Assembly (NCBI GenBank): GCA_950097015.1
Contig: CATNEN010000011.1
Span: 744,001-808,000, forward strand
Length of the DNA stretch: 64,000 nucleotides
DNA from: Macrostomum hystrix
Taxonomy: Eukaryota > Platyhelminthes > Macrostomidae
Direction of reading: 5' to 3'
The notes beneath the pieces were generated by a model. That model searched no databases and was not told the origin of the DNA. It saw nothing but the letters and a program-made list of their open reading frames with translations. Position numbers and translations under genes: made by a program. Shown here piece after piece: positions 40,144 through 51,300 of this stretch (positions are counted from its first letter, which is position 1; each line of letters opens with the position of its first letter).

Positions 40144-40789
40144 CATCCAAACAGTGAAGGGCGCGTTACCAAAAAAGTAATGGCGATGGGGTAACGATCA
40201 TTACTAACCATTTGGGTTACGGAAAAATTGGGTAACGAAAAAAGCAAAAAGTAACGGTCGTTACTTTAAATCGTTACTTTTTTTACACTTTTATTATAAA
40301 TCTGCGTTACATTTGAATTTTATAAAAATGTGTCATTAATCATATCATGTTTTTATTTCCAACATCGTCCAATTTTTTAGACAGCTCTGTTATCATTATC
40401 CCTCTCACTGATCTTAACCATATCGGGTTAGGATTTAGTAGCCATGAGATCACATGAAAATGTGAGATTACTCGTAGATTGATGAAATTCGTGGTTGAAT
40501 ATAAAAATATTATATTGTCAAAAGAAATTGAAAGATGTAGTGGCTAATTATACAAATTTATACTAGTTAGATCAAAATAGACAATTTAAGTCATTTTTAA
40601 ATGCAGCAAAGTAAATAATTTTGATTGCTCCTAATTTCTTATTAATTTTGCGTCGGAAACTGGTAACGGGAAATGCACGACTCGTTACCATCATTTTCTT
40701 TACCAGCCCGTGGTAACGTTGCAAAAAAGTAACGATCGTTACCTAATTAATAACTAGTAACGAGTAACGCGCCCAACACTGCATCCAAA
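40144..40789. mobile_element. Non-autonomous hAT transposon (MITE 1)
   Basis: The element proper is 40152-40781 (630 bp), flanked by a perfect 8-bp target duplication CATCCAAA (40144-40151 and 40782-40789), the length made by hAT transposases. The ends are inverted: CAGTGAAGGGCGCGTTAC at left, and the right end reads CAGTGTTGGGCGCGTTAC on the minus strand. Sub-terminal GTTAC/GTAAC repeats are dense near both ends, as hAT transposase sites often are. No transposase is encoded, so it must have been moved in trans. Confidence 0.93.
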
Positions 40790-40969
40790 GATGTGTTCAG
40801 TTGTTCAAAAACATAACACTTTGACTGTTTGACTGTCCTGCTCAAAAACATAAATTGTTCCCCCTGGGCTGATATTTGAACAAACTCTGGATTAGGAGGT
40901 TTGAAGCTCTAGCCAATGAGCTAAGAACCCCCCGAATCTAGCCCATTGCGAGTAGAATCGGAGTCATAA

Positions 40970-43900
40970 TTAATCGTCTGAATCACTGTCTGACAGCAAT
41001 GCCTGGCTGACTGACTGCACCAGATCCAAGTCCAGGGTGACCAGGTCTTCGGCAGCCACCGCTCCGCCTTCCGCTAACGTTGCTGATCCGCCAGTTGAAG
41101 CTTCCGTGCCACCAGTCGTTGCTGCGGTTGCCCATGGCAATGAAACTTTGCGCCCGGTCTCCATGAGGCTGTCGAATAGCTCGTCGCGACCAATTATGGC
41201 ACCGAAAGTGATTGCCTGAGAAAGCGTTGATACAATGGATTGAAGAAACGAACTGTGCTGAACGAGATGATTTTGTATTTTTCAATACGATAATCAAGAC
41301 TTCGGGCCGTCGTGTAGCTAAGTCTATTTAGTCGAAGTCCCTGTGCTTGATTCAACGTTTAGGCTACGTTAACTCAAGGCTCAGCCGCGGAGAGAAAGCT
41401 TGCACGCTTTTCTTGCAATTTATGCCTTTAGGGCCAACCTCTAAGAAGACAGAGTGAGAGTGTACACTCCTGACGTTGAGAAAGTCAGGACATATGTACC
41501 CACACCTGTGAACATGTGGGCCTGCTTACGGTACATGTGTGTGTGTGTGCTCAGGAGTCAGCGAAATGGACAGAATTGCCCCCTCGCTTGAGAGTGCACA
41601 CGGTCCTACTGAAATTATTAATAAAACACTACGAAGAAGACTTGTGCTCAAACTAAAAGACATTGTGCTCAGCTAAAATACATACTGCTCAAGCAAAAAT
41701 ATATTGTGCTCAAACCTTCTCCATTCCGCGAATCTGGACTTCGATGGCCATTCCACCACCAGGGAGCCAGGCAAATGGTTTGGTCTGCAAATTAATAATT
41801 GAAAGCTTAATAATTCTATTGATTATTGCAAATAATGTTGCGTTGTCTGCTGTCTATTCAGATAAAGCTATTTCAGCTAACTACTGACAGAAAATAATTA
41901 TGAACTACTCGTAATTGCTGACCTTTTTAATCCACTGGATCGTTGTGAGTGGAATCACAATGTTTCTCTTCTTCACTTTTCCTCGATCTTTACCGCGCTC
42001 AAAACAGAGAAAGCTGCGAAATTAAAAAGTTTAATATAAAAATATTTATGCTTGTCGGTATTGATTTTTTACTACGGATTTTTGATCGGATCAAAGAAGA
42101 ACGCGAAGCCCGTTTAACCCGAGATTCAATACTATTACTAACAACGATCGATCGATAAGGAGGGGGTTGGTGGAGGGTAAAAGGAGTGAGGGGTAAGAGA
42201 TGAAAATGAGGGGTGAGGAAAGAGAGATGAAAAGCGAGCCAATCAGAGACGAGGAAGAGAAGAGAGTTATGAAGCTTATCTAAGAAGTTGAACAAGACAG
42301 GGAGAGAGGATAGAGTGCAGTAAGAGGCCAAACATTTTTCATTGGCCAAACGGAAATTAAATCAGACCTCACCTGCGCGTCAGAAAAAGCTTGCCGTGCT
42401 TCAATGAATCTGGCAGGGCTTTGTCGGCCTCCTTGCAGATGATGGCGCAACGTTTGCCGCCCTTCCACCTGGTCAGTGGGCACTCCAGGTTGGGCAGAGC
42501 AAACACCTGGCAGAACTCTTCGTCGTCTGAGCATAGCGGGCTGCGATTCTCGGGCCGACTCTCCGGGCTGCAGATCTGGTCCTCCTCCGAGTAGGGAAGA
42601 ATGTACTGCGATGGGGTGCGGAGTTTGAGTTGCCCGATATCAACTGACTGATATTGGGGTAGAAATGACTGATATTGGGGTAGAAATGACTGATATTGGG
42701 GTAGAAATGACTGATATTGGGGTAGAAATGACTGAGATCCGTGAAGAAATGACTGATATTGGGGTAGAAAGGACTGAAATTAAGGTAAAATGGAATTGAG
42801 GTAGAAATAATCTAAAATTCAGACAGTCAATCCTAAAAGGTAGTTAAAAAACAACTAAAACCAATTCATTCCAGAAAGGTGAAATTTACCTTCTCCACAT
42901 CCTTGTTGGTCTGGTGATAGCCCACCTGTTGGTCGGTTGGCAAAGTCCTCCACATCTTGTCAACGCTGTCATATTTTCTACGCAACCTGGGATATTTTGC
43001 GAATACTGCGTCAATAACGAAGAATTTAATCCCCAGGTAGAAGGCGCAGCAGAACAGGTAGGTGGTTGTAGGTACTAGCAGGGACAGCACGAAGGCAACT
43101 AAAAGTGCATTCAGCAACATCTGCGTGTGACTGGGACTTTTCCAGGTGAACAGACTGAAATTTAGCGCAATCAATATAGTCAGCACAAGTGCAATTGGTT
43201 ATTTTTAAAACACCATTGATTAAGAACTTGCTTCTTTAGTTTCTCCAAGCTGTCGGAAATCTTTCCCGTTAAATTCTGAAATAAAGTAATTATTGTATTC
43301 TTATGTAATTAGAAAAGTAGTTAAATTGCTTAAACAATATTTGAGTGATTCACAACGTCACCTGGACTTTCTTGGCCACGTGAACCACAAAGTTCACCTG
43401 CGTGCCTACAGTTCGCTCCTTCTCACCGCCGCCTCCGGAGCTGTCTTCGCTATCGGAGTCTTCGTACTCGGCTAAGAAGTTAAAGTTCAAGTCCCAGCCA
43501 AGCCTGCAACAAAGGAAGTTGAGAAAGCTTTGAGGGAGGTGTTGGTGTTGAGGGGTTGGTGTTGGGGAGGGGTTGGTGTTGAGGGGTTGGTGTTGGGGAG
43601 GGGTTGGTGTTGAGGAAGGGTTGGTGCTGGGGAGGGGTTGGTGCTGGGAAGGGGTTGGTGCTGGGGAGGAGTTGGTGCTGGGGAGGGGTTTGGTGCAGGG
43701 GAGGGGTTGGTTTTGGGGAGGGGTTGGTGCTGGGGAGGGGTTTGGTGCTGGGGAGGGTTGGTGTTAAGGAGGGGTTGGTGTTGGGGAGGGGTTGGTGTTG
43801 GGGAGGGGTTGGCGTTGGGGAGGGGTTGGTGCTGGGGAGGGGTTGGTGTTGGGGAGGGGTTGGTGCTGGGGAGGGGTTGGTGCTGGGGAGGGGTTTGGTG

Positions 43901-46816
43901 CTGGGGAGGGTTGGTGTTAAGGAGGGGTTGGTGTTAAGGAGGGGTTAGTGCTGAGGAGTTGGTGTTGACTGTTAGTGCTGAGGGACAGGTTGGTTTTGGG
44001 GAGGGGTTGGTTGGTTTAGGGCAGGTGTTAAGGTAGTTAAGGTAGGCATTGGTGTGAAAAGTAACGTTTGTCTTGACAGACCGATTGGGACAGGACATTA
44101 CTCCTCAAATAAGCAATACCTGAACTTTAAGTAGTTCAGCAGCAGCCGTATAATGCACATCAGCAGAATCAGAGGCAGTAGATAGTTATTAAATAATGCA
44201 AAGTAGTACACCTGAAAGTATAGTTAACTTGAGTTGTTGAAAAGCTCATAATAAGCCATTGAAAATCTGTTTCAGCAACTGGATTAGCGCACTCACCAGC
44301 ATGACAAGCACCGTGTAGGACGGCGACTTCCACCGAACGACCCTCACAAAGCCGTCAATGCCGGCAAAGATCGGCTGAGTATTTCTGCCAAAGCGGGTGC
44401 AGTTCACCTTCAGACGACGTGCAGACAGCTGGTCATCCGCGGCCGCAGCCTGCCTCTCCGCCACCGTCGGCACCTGCATGTCCTCCAGCAGGCTGAGCAG
44501 TCCGGCAGCCGTCAGGTTCTTTATCCGATTGAAAAATCCTTCTTCTTGAGCTGTCGACTCGGCTGAGCCGTCTCTTGAAGCGCGGTCAGCTTCTTTTTCA
44601 TCGTCCGCGTCGGCTGCACTGTCGGCGTCTTTTTCCATCGAGCTGCCGACGTCAGCGCCATCAACAGAAGCGGCTGTGGCAGCTTCTTCGGAGCTTCCGA
44701 CGGTTGAGATGACGGCGGCTGTGTTCCTACGTCGCAGACGTGCCAGAGCTCGAGGTCTTCGTGTTAGACAGGGTGAAAAGCTTTGGTAAGGTACTTTTAC
44801 TTAATTGTAGGGGCCTGGGGCACTCGACGCACAAGCGCAGGAACGGCATGCCCCCAGGCCGGCGAACTAGGCGGGAGTCGCCCATCGCGCCATCTAGACC
44901 CCTGGACACAGGCACCTCATACACAGCAGCAAGCCAAGCGGGGGAAGGGGGCGGCAGCCGGAGTGCCTCTCACCCCAGGCCCGCACACGCACAGAGCTGA
45001 CCAAACCAGGGGAGGACTTAGATCCTGAAGGGTAGGGACGAGAGGACCAAGCCACACGCGCAGACGGCTGGTGAAACCTCGCCGCTCAGAGCACGCATGG
45101 CTGGTGCACACCCGCCCCACCCCCATACAACGCCTCACACCCGGCCCAACGCACAAACACAAACACAAACAAGCAGGCATGCAGAAGGCAGGGGTTAAGC
45201 TATTTAAATTAGCTTTGGTTGCACAGAATAAGGTGCATCTCCGCAAGTCACTACTTTGCAAACCTCCAACTAAGCCCGAAATAATCGTGACTTGGAGGGA
45301 GGAACGAACCAGGGACCATTGGAAAGTGAGGCAGCGACATTAGCCGTTGACCCACTCACCCCCTTTTTGGTATGGTACGGGCTGCTACATAATCCTAATG
45401 TGTCCAAAGTCGATGCCTTGGAGTGTAATTTTACTATTTTGATCTTCTATTACCTGCCACTTTCCCCCCCATATAATTATTAGTGAGCCTAGAGGCCAGC
45501 CTAGGTAGTCAAAACACGTGACTCGGTGTTACGTGTTACGGTGCCTCTCGCACCAAGGTCCCTGAGCTCGATTCCGCGGCGAGGCCACATTAAATTGAGG
45601 CGCAGCCGCGGAGAGAAGGCTTGGGGGCTTGTGATGCCCTTAAGGGCCAACCTCCAAGGCAGAGTGAAGTGTACACTGCTTGACGATGAGAAAGTCAGGG
45701 CAGATGTAGACACCTGTGTCAGTGTGTGCTCAGGAGTCAGCGAACTGAGCAGAATTGGCTCCTCGCTGGCTGCGAGTCTATGTCAAAAAATGATTGCCAT
45801 CGCCCGCAGCCCTCCTGCAATGATAATTACGCTCGTATTTTTATTAATATGATCAATCGAAGACTAGGACCCTGGGGTGAATGTCAACTGACATGATCAC
45901 AATGCTATCAAACGGATTCACTCACATCCTCCCACTGGCCCAGCCGCCTGCTGCAGAGGCCTCGTCCGCTCTGGCAGCTCGCTCCTCGGCCAGCTGTCGC
46001 CGCAGCTGCTGCACCGTCTCGGACTCAGACTGACCCGAATGCTGAGATTTGAGAGCCTCATTTTCAATGGTTAGCGCCAGAAGCTGCGCTTGAAGTTCCT
46101 TGAGCTTTGCTGCCGTAGCTGATTCAGCCGATCCGACCAGGGATTCGGTGGACATGCTCGCGTTCAACTTGTCGTCGACTGCGCCGTCGAGAAAGAAATC
46201 TGCGGCTTCCGCTCCGTCAAGAAGATTGACCTGTTCGATTGGTGCTTTTCAGCTTATCTTGAAGCAACTCGCCCAGGAGTATCCGTGATATACACAAGCT
46301 ACGAGCGTTCAAATCTAATCCTTTTGAGCTGGTGATAATCACGACAGTCGGAACGGATATTAATGCGTGAAATTATGATTTACGAGTACTTCAGTGCTCG
46401 GAGATGAGATTTTTTATTAGCCTATCGCAGCACTGCATAGACCTGTATTCTTTGGTGCTAGTTAAAAAATGGAACTTAACAATTTAAAGAACACGAGACC
46501 AACTTACCAGCTCAGTCCAATCGTTGGATCTGGCAGACTTGGCTTTGCTGTTACCAGCAACGTGTTTTGTCCTCCGTTGCCCCTTCATGTCTCCCTTGTG
46601 TTGACTGTTATTTTTATAATTGCAGCCCTGTACGCGAAGTCCTGTACTGTCACGTCCCAACCTCATACAATGAGGCGATTCGTATTGTTTCGTTCCTCTG
46701 AAAAATTTCGAGCCGGCCTCGCTAACCAGCTGTCCTGAGCTGCACGACGAGTTCAATGCAGTCAATTCGTCTTCTTCTTCTGGGGAGGCGAGCTGAGCGA
46801 GTGAGCACGCGGACAA
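40970..46816 (-). CDS. GRAMD4: GRAM-domain membrane protein, GRAMD4-like (11 exons)
   Basis: GRAMD4 is a mitochondria/ER-associated membrane protein linked to apoptosis in vertebrates; the role here is inferred. Exons on the minus strand: 46816-46508, 46230-45926, 44756-44297, 44211-44120, 43503-43362, 43275-43214, 43154-42890, 42605-42373, 42013-41923, 41784-41716, 41215-40970. They sum to 2274 nt, 757 aa, phases consistent. Order: Ser-rich N-terminus; coiled coil about residues 139-195 (KLKELQAQLLALTIENEALK); hydrophobic segments near 345-385 and 465-500; the family motif PRLRRKYDSVDKMWRTLPTD; then a GRAM domain about 590-690 (CPLTRWKGGKRCAIICKEAD, LPGGGMAIEVQI, FGAIIGRDELFDSL). The C-terminus is Asp/Ser-rich. 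Human GRAMD4 is about 580 aa, so the N-terminal half is longer here. Introns hold SINEs, a 17-bp and a 21-bp minisatellite. The ATG at 46816 is the first in frame; further 5' exons cannot be excluded. Confidence 0.93.
41376..41626 (+). mobile_element. tRNA-derived SINE (family 1), 5'-truncated copy in GRAMD4 intron
   Basis: Begins inside the body (CAGCCGCGGAGAGAAAGC), without the tRNA-like head. It shares GAGAAAGTCAGG and CTCAGGAGTCAGCGAAATGG with the other copies and ends in ATTATTAATAAA. It is more diverged and lies antisense to the host gene. Confidence 0.85.
42640..42790. repeat. 21-bp short minisatellite, GRAMD4 intron
   Basis: About six or seven copies of GACTGATATTGGGGTAGAAAT, decaying at the right end. 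It lies next to the acceptor of the exon at 42605-42373, filling part of the 42606-42889 intron. Confidence 0.92.
43540..43965. repeat. 17-bp G-rich minisatellite, GRAMD4 intron
   Basis: About 25 copies of GGGGAGGGGTTGGTGCT with length and base variants. The plus strand is strongly G-rich with repeated runs of four G, so it could form G-quadruplexes; on the transcribed pre-mRNA (minus sense) it is C-rich. Confidence 0.94.
44811..45363 (-). mobile_element. tRNA-like SINE (family 3), GRAMD4 intron 2
   Basis: On the minus strand the right end starts with a tRNA-like head: A-box-like GAGTGGGTCAACGGCTAA and B-box-like CTGGTTCGTTCC. About 480 bases of GC-rich body follow, ending near 44811. Only one copy is seen in the window, so the far boundary and the family are inferred from the head and abrupt composition change. 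Confidence 0.5.
45536..45852 (+). mobile_element. tRNA-derived SINE (family 1), copy in GRAMD4 intron 2
   Basis: Carries the B-box half of the tRNA-like head (CTGAGCTCGATTCCGCGGCG), the full body (GCAGCCGCGGAGAGAAGGC, GAGAAAGTCAGGGCAGATGT, CTCAGGAGTCAGCGAA) and an AT-rich tail TTTTTATTAATATGATC. The A-box part is missing or rearranged. It is antisense to the host gene and close to the opposite-facing element at 44811-45363. Confidence 0.9.
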
Positions 46817-48306
46817 GATAGAAGAGAGCTGAGAGCTGGCTGTTTCGGAGGGCAGCTGAAAATAGCTTCTTGACTAAACTGTGTTCCTCGCCTAGACAGT
46901 GTTCAAGTGAATTTAGAGCGATTTACCTACTTGATATGATCCAATCGATCAATAATTATGCTATTGGATATGACTTATTTCTTCTATGCGACTCCTAATC
47001 TATGCTAGCTTTAGTCTATAATCTGCAGGAATGACAGGAATCGGAGTGAGACGACAGAAAGTATCTAATGGCAAGCACTGCTTAACAAGCAGCCGGGAAG
47101 CAGACAAATTATGGATTCTGGTTAGGCAGGTAGAGGTTATAAAGGCGAAGGATTTTTGAGTCGAGTTCCTTAGAAAGGCCGTTGAGAAGTTAGTCCATTA
47201 GAAGTAGACTAAACTAAACCTTGTGTGTGGGACACTGATCGGGTTATATGCAGGGAAAGAAAGGCAAGTCGACGAAAGAAAAGAAAAAAGCAGAAAAAAT
47301 CCAACGGATTATTGATCCGCAAAGGCGACGCGTGCGCCAGATCGACTTGGATTCGGCTTTGAAAATCCCAGGATACTCGCCAAAAGCAAAGCCAATCGTT
47401 GCACAGCAAAATCCCCATAAATGTCCCCTGCTACTCTCCGGCAAAACAATAAACAATGGTCTGCGCGGGATAACTTATATCAATCAGACTTGCATCGCAT
47501 TCAAGTCTATAACCTGTCAGAATGTCACGATTGCTAAAAGTACATTTAGTTTTTAGTGGTTGTAGCCTAGCTGTTAGAGCGTCGGTCTCACGACATGAAG
47601 GTCGGGGGTTCGATTCCCGAATCCACTGGGACACTTAGTGTCGTTTAGCAAGAGACTTAACTCTGCATTGCAAGCATACAGTCCATGCGCCGCGCAATAG
47701 CTGCTGCACATGTGTCGGCTGCACATCTTACCTTAATGTAATCCAAGGACTTTTAAAGGACTACTATTACTTACTACTTAATAAGAATAATTATTATTAA
47801 GTTTTAGGGGAAATATTAATACACTATGCACATTAGGAGGATTTTACTTGTTAAAAAGCTTGAATGATGGGATGAATTGTAACCCGAGTACAGGTCAATA
47901 TTCATGATTCATTCATTCAATATTCTCATTCCCAGGTTGAGAAGGTAGAGAAGAATAAGAATAGGTTCAGAAGAAACAAAACTTGCTGTCCCTTGTTTAT
48001 TGCTTGTGTTGTGTTGTGCTTGTCTCGCTTGCGGCCTGGGGGACAAGGGGGGGGGCAAAAGGGGGCGAGAAGGCTTGTTTAACTCAGAACTGAACATGGG
48101 GTGGGGAGGCAGTGAATGTACACTCAAGCGGACGGCCATGGGGTAGATTCAGAACTCCCGCCGGGGGCGGGGGTCTGTTAAGAGAATCTAACTTAGTCAA
48201 TAGAAAGCTAAATACCAGTACCAAACAACCAGCACATCACGAATTCAAGAAAACCGATAGTTGTTTTAAAAAAAAGTCACAACGGGTTTCGCTTTAAAAA
48301 GCCAGA
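46817..48306. promoter_or_regulatory. Divergent intergenic region between GRAMD4 and SLC66A3
   Basis: The two genes are transcribed away from each other, with start codons 1490 bases apart, so this stretch should contain both promoters and 5' UTRs. The frame at 47248-47556 has no motif. A tRNA-like SINE occupies about 47553-47775. No TATA box can be assigned with confidence. Confidence 0.5.
47553..47775 (+). mobile_element. tRNA-derived SINE (family 2)
   Basis: The first 75 bases look like a tRNA: A-box TAGCCTAGCTGTTAGAGC, B-box GGGTTCGATTCCC with a well-paired T stem, and acceptor ends AGTGG/CCACT. The anticodon stem (TCGGT/CATGA) does not pair and no CCA-proximal gene context is seen, so it is a tRNA-derived retroposon rather than a tRNA gene. 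The body contains GTTTAGCAAGAGACTTAACT, resembling a block found in other tRNA-derived elements, and a TACTATTACTTACTACTTA tail. Confidence 0.75.
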
Positions 48307-51300
48307 ATGGATCCTGCGACCACGCTTCAAGCCATCAATTTCGGTGTCATTCTGTTATGCATGGTGCAAAGGCTGCCACAGATACGCAAGGTCATTGCCA
48401 ATGGCTCCACGCAAGGACTTGACGTCCTAGGATTGAGTTTGGAGCTCTGGTGGTAAGTTTGTTTATTCAATGAGTAGTTTTCGAGTAGTTCAGTCTTATA
48501 GTCCTTAATCAAAACCGCCTTCAGTACACCCCTTCAGTCCTCAGGATTGCCACACCACACCCTTTCAGTCCTCATGATTGCCACACCACACCCTTTCAGT
48601 CCTCAGGATTGCCACACCCCTTCAATCCTCAGGATTGCCATACCCCTTCAGTCCTCAGGATTGCCACACCCCTTCAATCCTCAGGATTGCCACACCCCTT
48701 CAATCCTCAGGATTGGCACACCCCTTCAATCCTCAGGATTGCCACACCCCTTCAGTCCTCAGGATTGCAACACCACACCCCTTCAGTCCTCAGGATTGCC
48801 ACACCCCTTCAATCCTCAGGATTGCCACACCCCTTCAGTCCTCAGGATTGCAACACCACACCCCTTCAGTCCTCAGGATTGCCACACCACACCCCTTCAG
48901 TCCTCAGGATTGCCACACCACACCCCTTCAGTCCTCAGGATTGCCACACCCCTTTAGTCCTCAGGATCGCCACATCCCTTCAGTCCTCAGGATTGCCACA
49001 CCACACCCCTTCAGTCCTCAGGATTGCAACACCCCTTCAGTCCTCAGGATTGCCACACCCCTTCAGTCCTCAGGATCGCCACATCCTTCAGTCCTCAGGA
49101 TTGCAACGCCACACCATTTCAGTCCTCATGATTGCCACACCACACCCTTTCAGTCCTCATGATTGCCACACCACACCCTTTCAGTCCTCATGATTGCCAC
49201 ACCACACCCTTTCAGTCCTCATGATTGCCACACCACACCCTTTCAGTCCTCATGATTGCCACACCACACCCTTTCAGTCCTCAGGATCGCCACACCCCTT
49301 CAATCCTCAGGATTGCAACACCACACCCCTTCAATCCTCAGGATTGCCACACCCCTTCAGTCCTCAGGATTGCCACACCCCTTCAATCCTCAGGATTGCC
49401 ACACCCCTTCAGTCCTCAGGATTGCAACACCACACCCCTTCAGTCCTCAGGATTGCCACACCCCTTCAATCCTCAGGATTGGCACACCCCTTCAATCCTC
49501 AGGATTGCCACACCCCTTCAGTCCTCAGGATTGCAACACCACACCCCTTCAGTCCTCAGGATTGCCACACCCCTTCAATCCTCAGGATTGCCACACCCCT
49601 TCAGTCCTCAGGATTGCAACACCACACCCCTTCAGTCCTCAGGATTGCCACACCACACCCCTTCAGTCCTCAGGATTGCCACACCACACCCCTTCAGTCC
49701 TCAGGATTGCCACACCCCTTTAGTCCTCAGGATCGCCACATCCCTTCAGTCCTCAGGATTGCCACACCACACCCCTTCAGTCCTCAGGATTGCAACACCC
49801 CTTCAGTCCTCAGGATTGCCACACCCCTTCAGTCCTCAGGATCGCCACATCCTTCAGTCCTCAGGATTGCAACGCCACACCATTTCAGTCCTCATGATTG
49901 CCACACCACACCCTTTCAGTCCTCATGATTGCCACACCACACCCTTTCAGTCCTCATGATTGCCACACCACACCCTTTCAGTCCTCATGATTGCCACACC
50001 ACACCCTTTCAGTCCTCATGATTGCCACACCACACCCTTTCAGTCCTCAGGATCGCCACACCCCTTCAATCCTCAGGATTGCAACACCACACCCCTTCAA
50101 TCCTCAGGATTGCCACACCCCTTCAGTCCTCAGGATTGCCACACCCCTTCAATCCTCAGGATTGCCACACCCCTTCAGTCCTCAGGATTGCAACACCACA
50201 CCCCTTCAGTCCTCAGGATTGCCACACCCCTTCAATCCTCAGGATTGGCACACCCCTTCAATCCTCAGGATTGCCACACCCCTTCAGTCCTCAGGATTGC
50301 AACACCACACCCCTTCAGTCCTCAGGATTGCCACACCCCTTCAATCCTCAGGATTGCCACACCCCTTCAGTCCTCAGGATTGCCACACCCCTTCAGTCCT
50401 CAGGATTGCCACACCCCTTCAGTCCTCAGGATCGCCACACCCCTTCAGTCCTCAGGATTGCAACACCACACCCCTTCAGTCCTCAGGATTGGCACACCCC
50501 TTCAATCCTCAGGATTGCCACACCCCTTCAGTCCTCAGGATTGCAACACCACACCCCTTCAGTCCTCAGGATTGCCACACCCCTTCAATCCTCAGGATTG
50601 CCACACCCCTTCAGTCCTCAGGATTGCCACACCCCTTCAGTCCTCAGGATTGCCACACCCCTTCAGTCCTCAGGATCGCCACACCCCTTCAGTCCTCAGG
50701 ATTGCAACACCACACCCCTTCAGTCCTCAGGATTGCCACACCCCTTCAATCCTCAGGATTGCCACACCCCTTCAGTCCTCAGGATTGCCACACCCCTTCA
50801 GTCCTCAGGATTGCCACACCCCTTCAGTCCTCAGGATTGCAACACCACACCCCTTCAGTCCTCAGGATTGCCACACCCCTTCAGTCCTCATTACTTTTGA
50901 AAATTTCATTTATTTCTCATGGAGATAGCCACTAAAAGATAATTTCAAAATATGTCGCTGCAGCTTCCTGACCGTGTGTGGCTATGCAGCCAGTCAGAGG
51001 TACCCGTTTCTCACCTACTGCGAAGATGTTTTCCTGTCGGCCCAAGGTAGTTAATCATTTCACTAGCTACACGCATTATTTATCGCAGGGAAGTACTTTA
51101 TTGAAATAATTTTTTTAACAAAAAACTTACAGTTTTGCTGTTGTTATTCTTAATCGCGACTGAACGACAGTATTCGTTAGTTTTTATCGGACTTTACATT
51201 ATCGGGTAAGATGTTCATACATTTTCTATAAAAATATTTTTATATATATCAAGTTAAAAAACAAGATACAATAGAGATTTTGTACTTCCTTTTTTAAGTA

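Noticed and set aside
44740-45343. Several frames of 80-114 codons on both strands
   Set aside because: They fall inside the GC-rich SINE-like element in GRAMD4 intron 2.
47556-47632. Functional tRNA gene
   Set aside because: A and B boxes and T stem are good but the anticodon stem does not pair, and a SINE-like body follows.
48547-50935. Long overlapping frames with HPFSPQDC-type repeats
   Set aside because: All three frames of the minisatellite are open because the unit lacks stops; flanking SLC66A3 exons splice across it.
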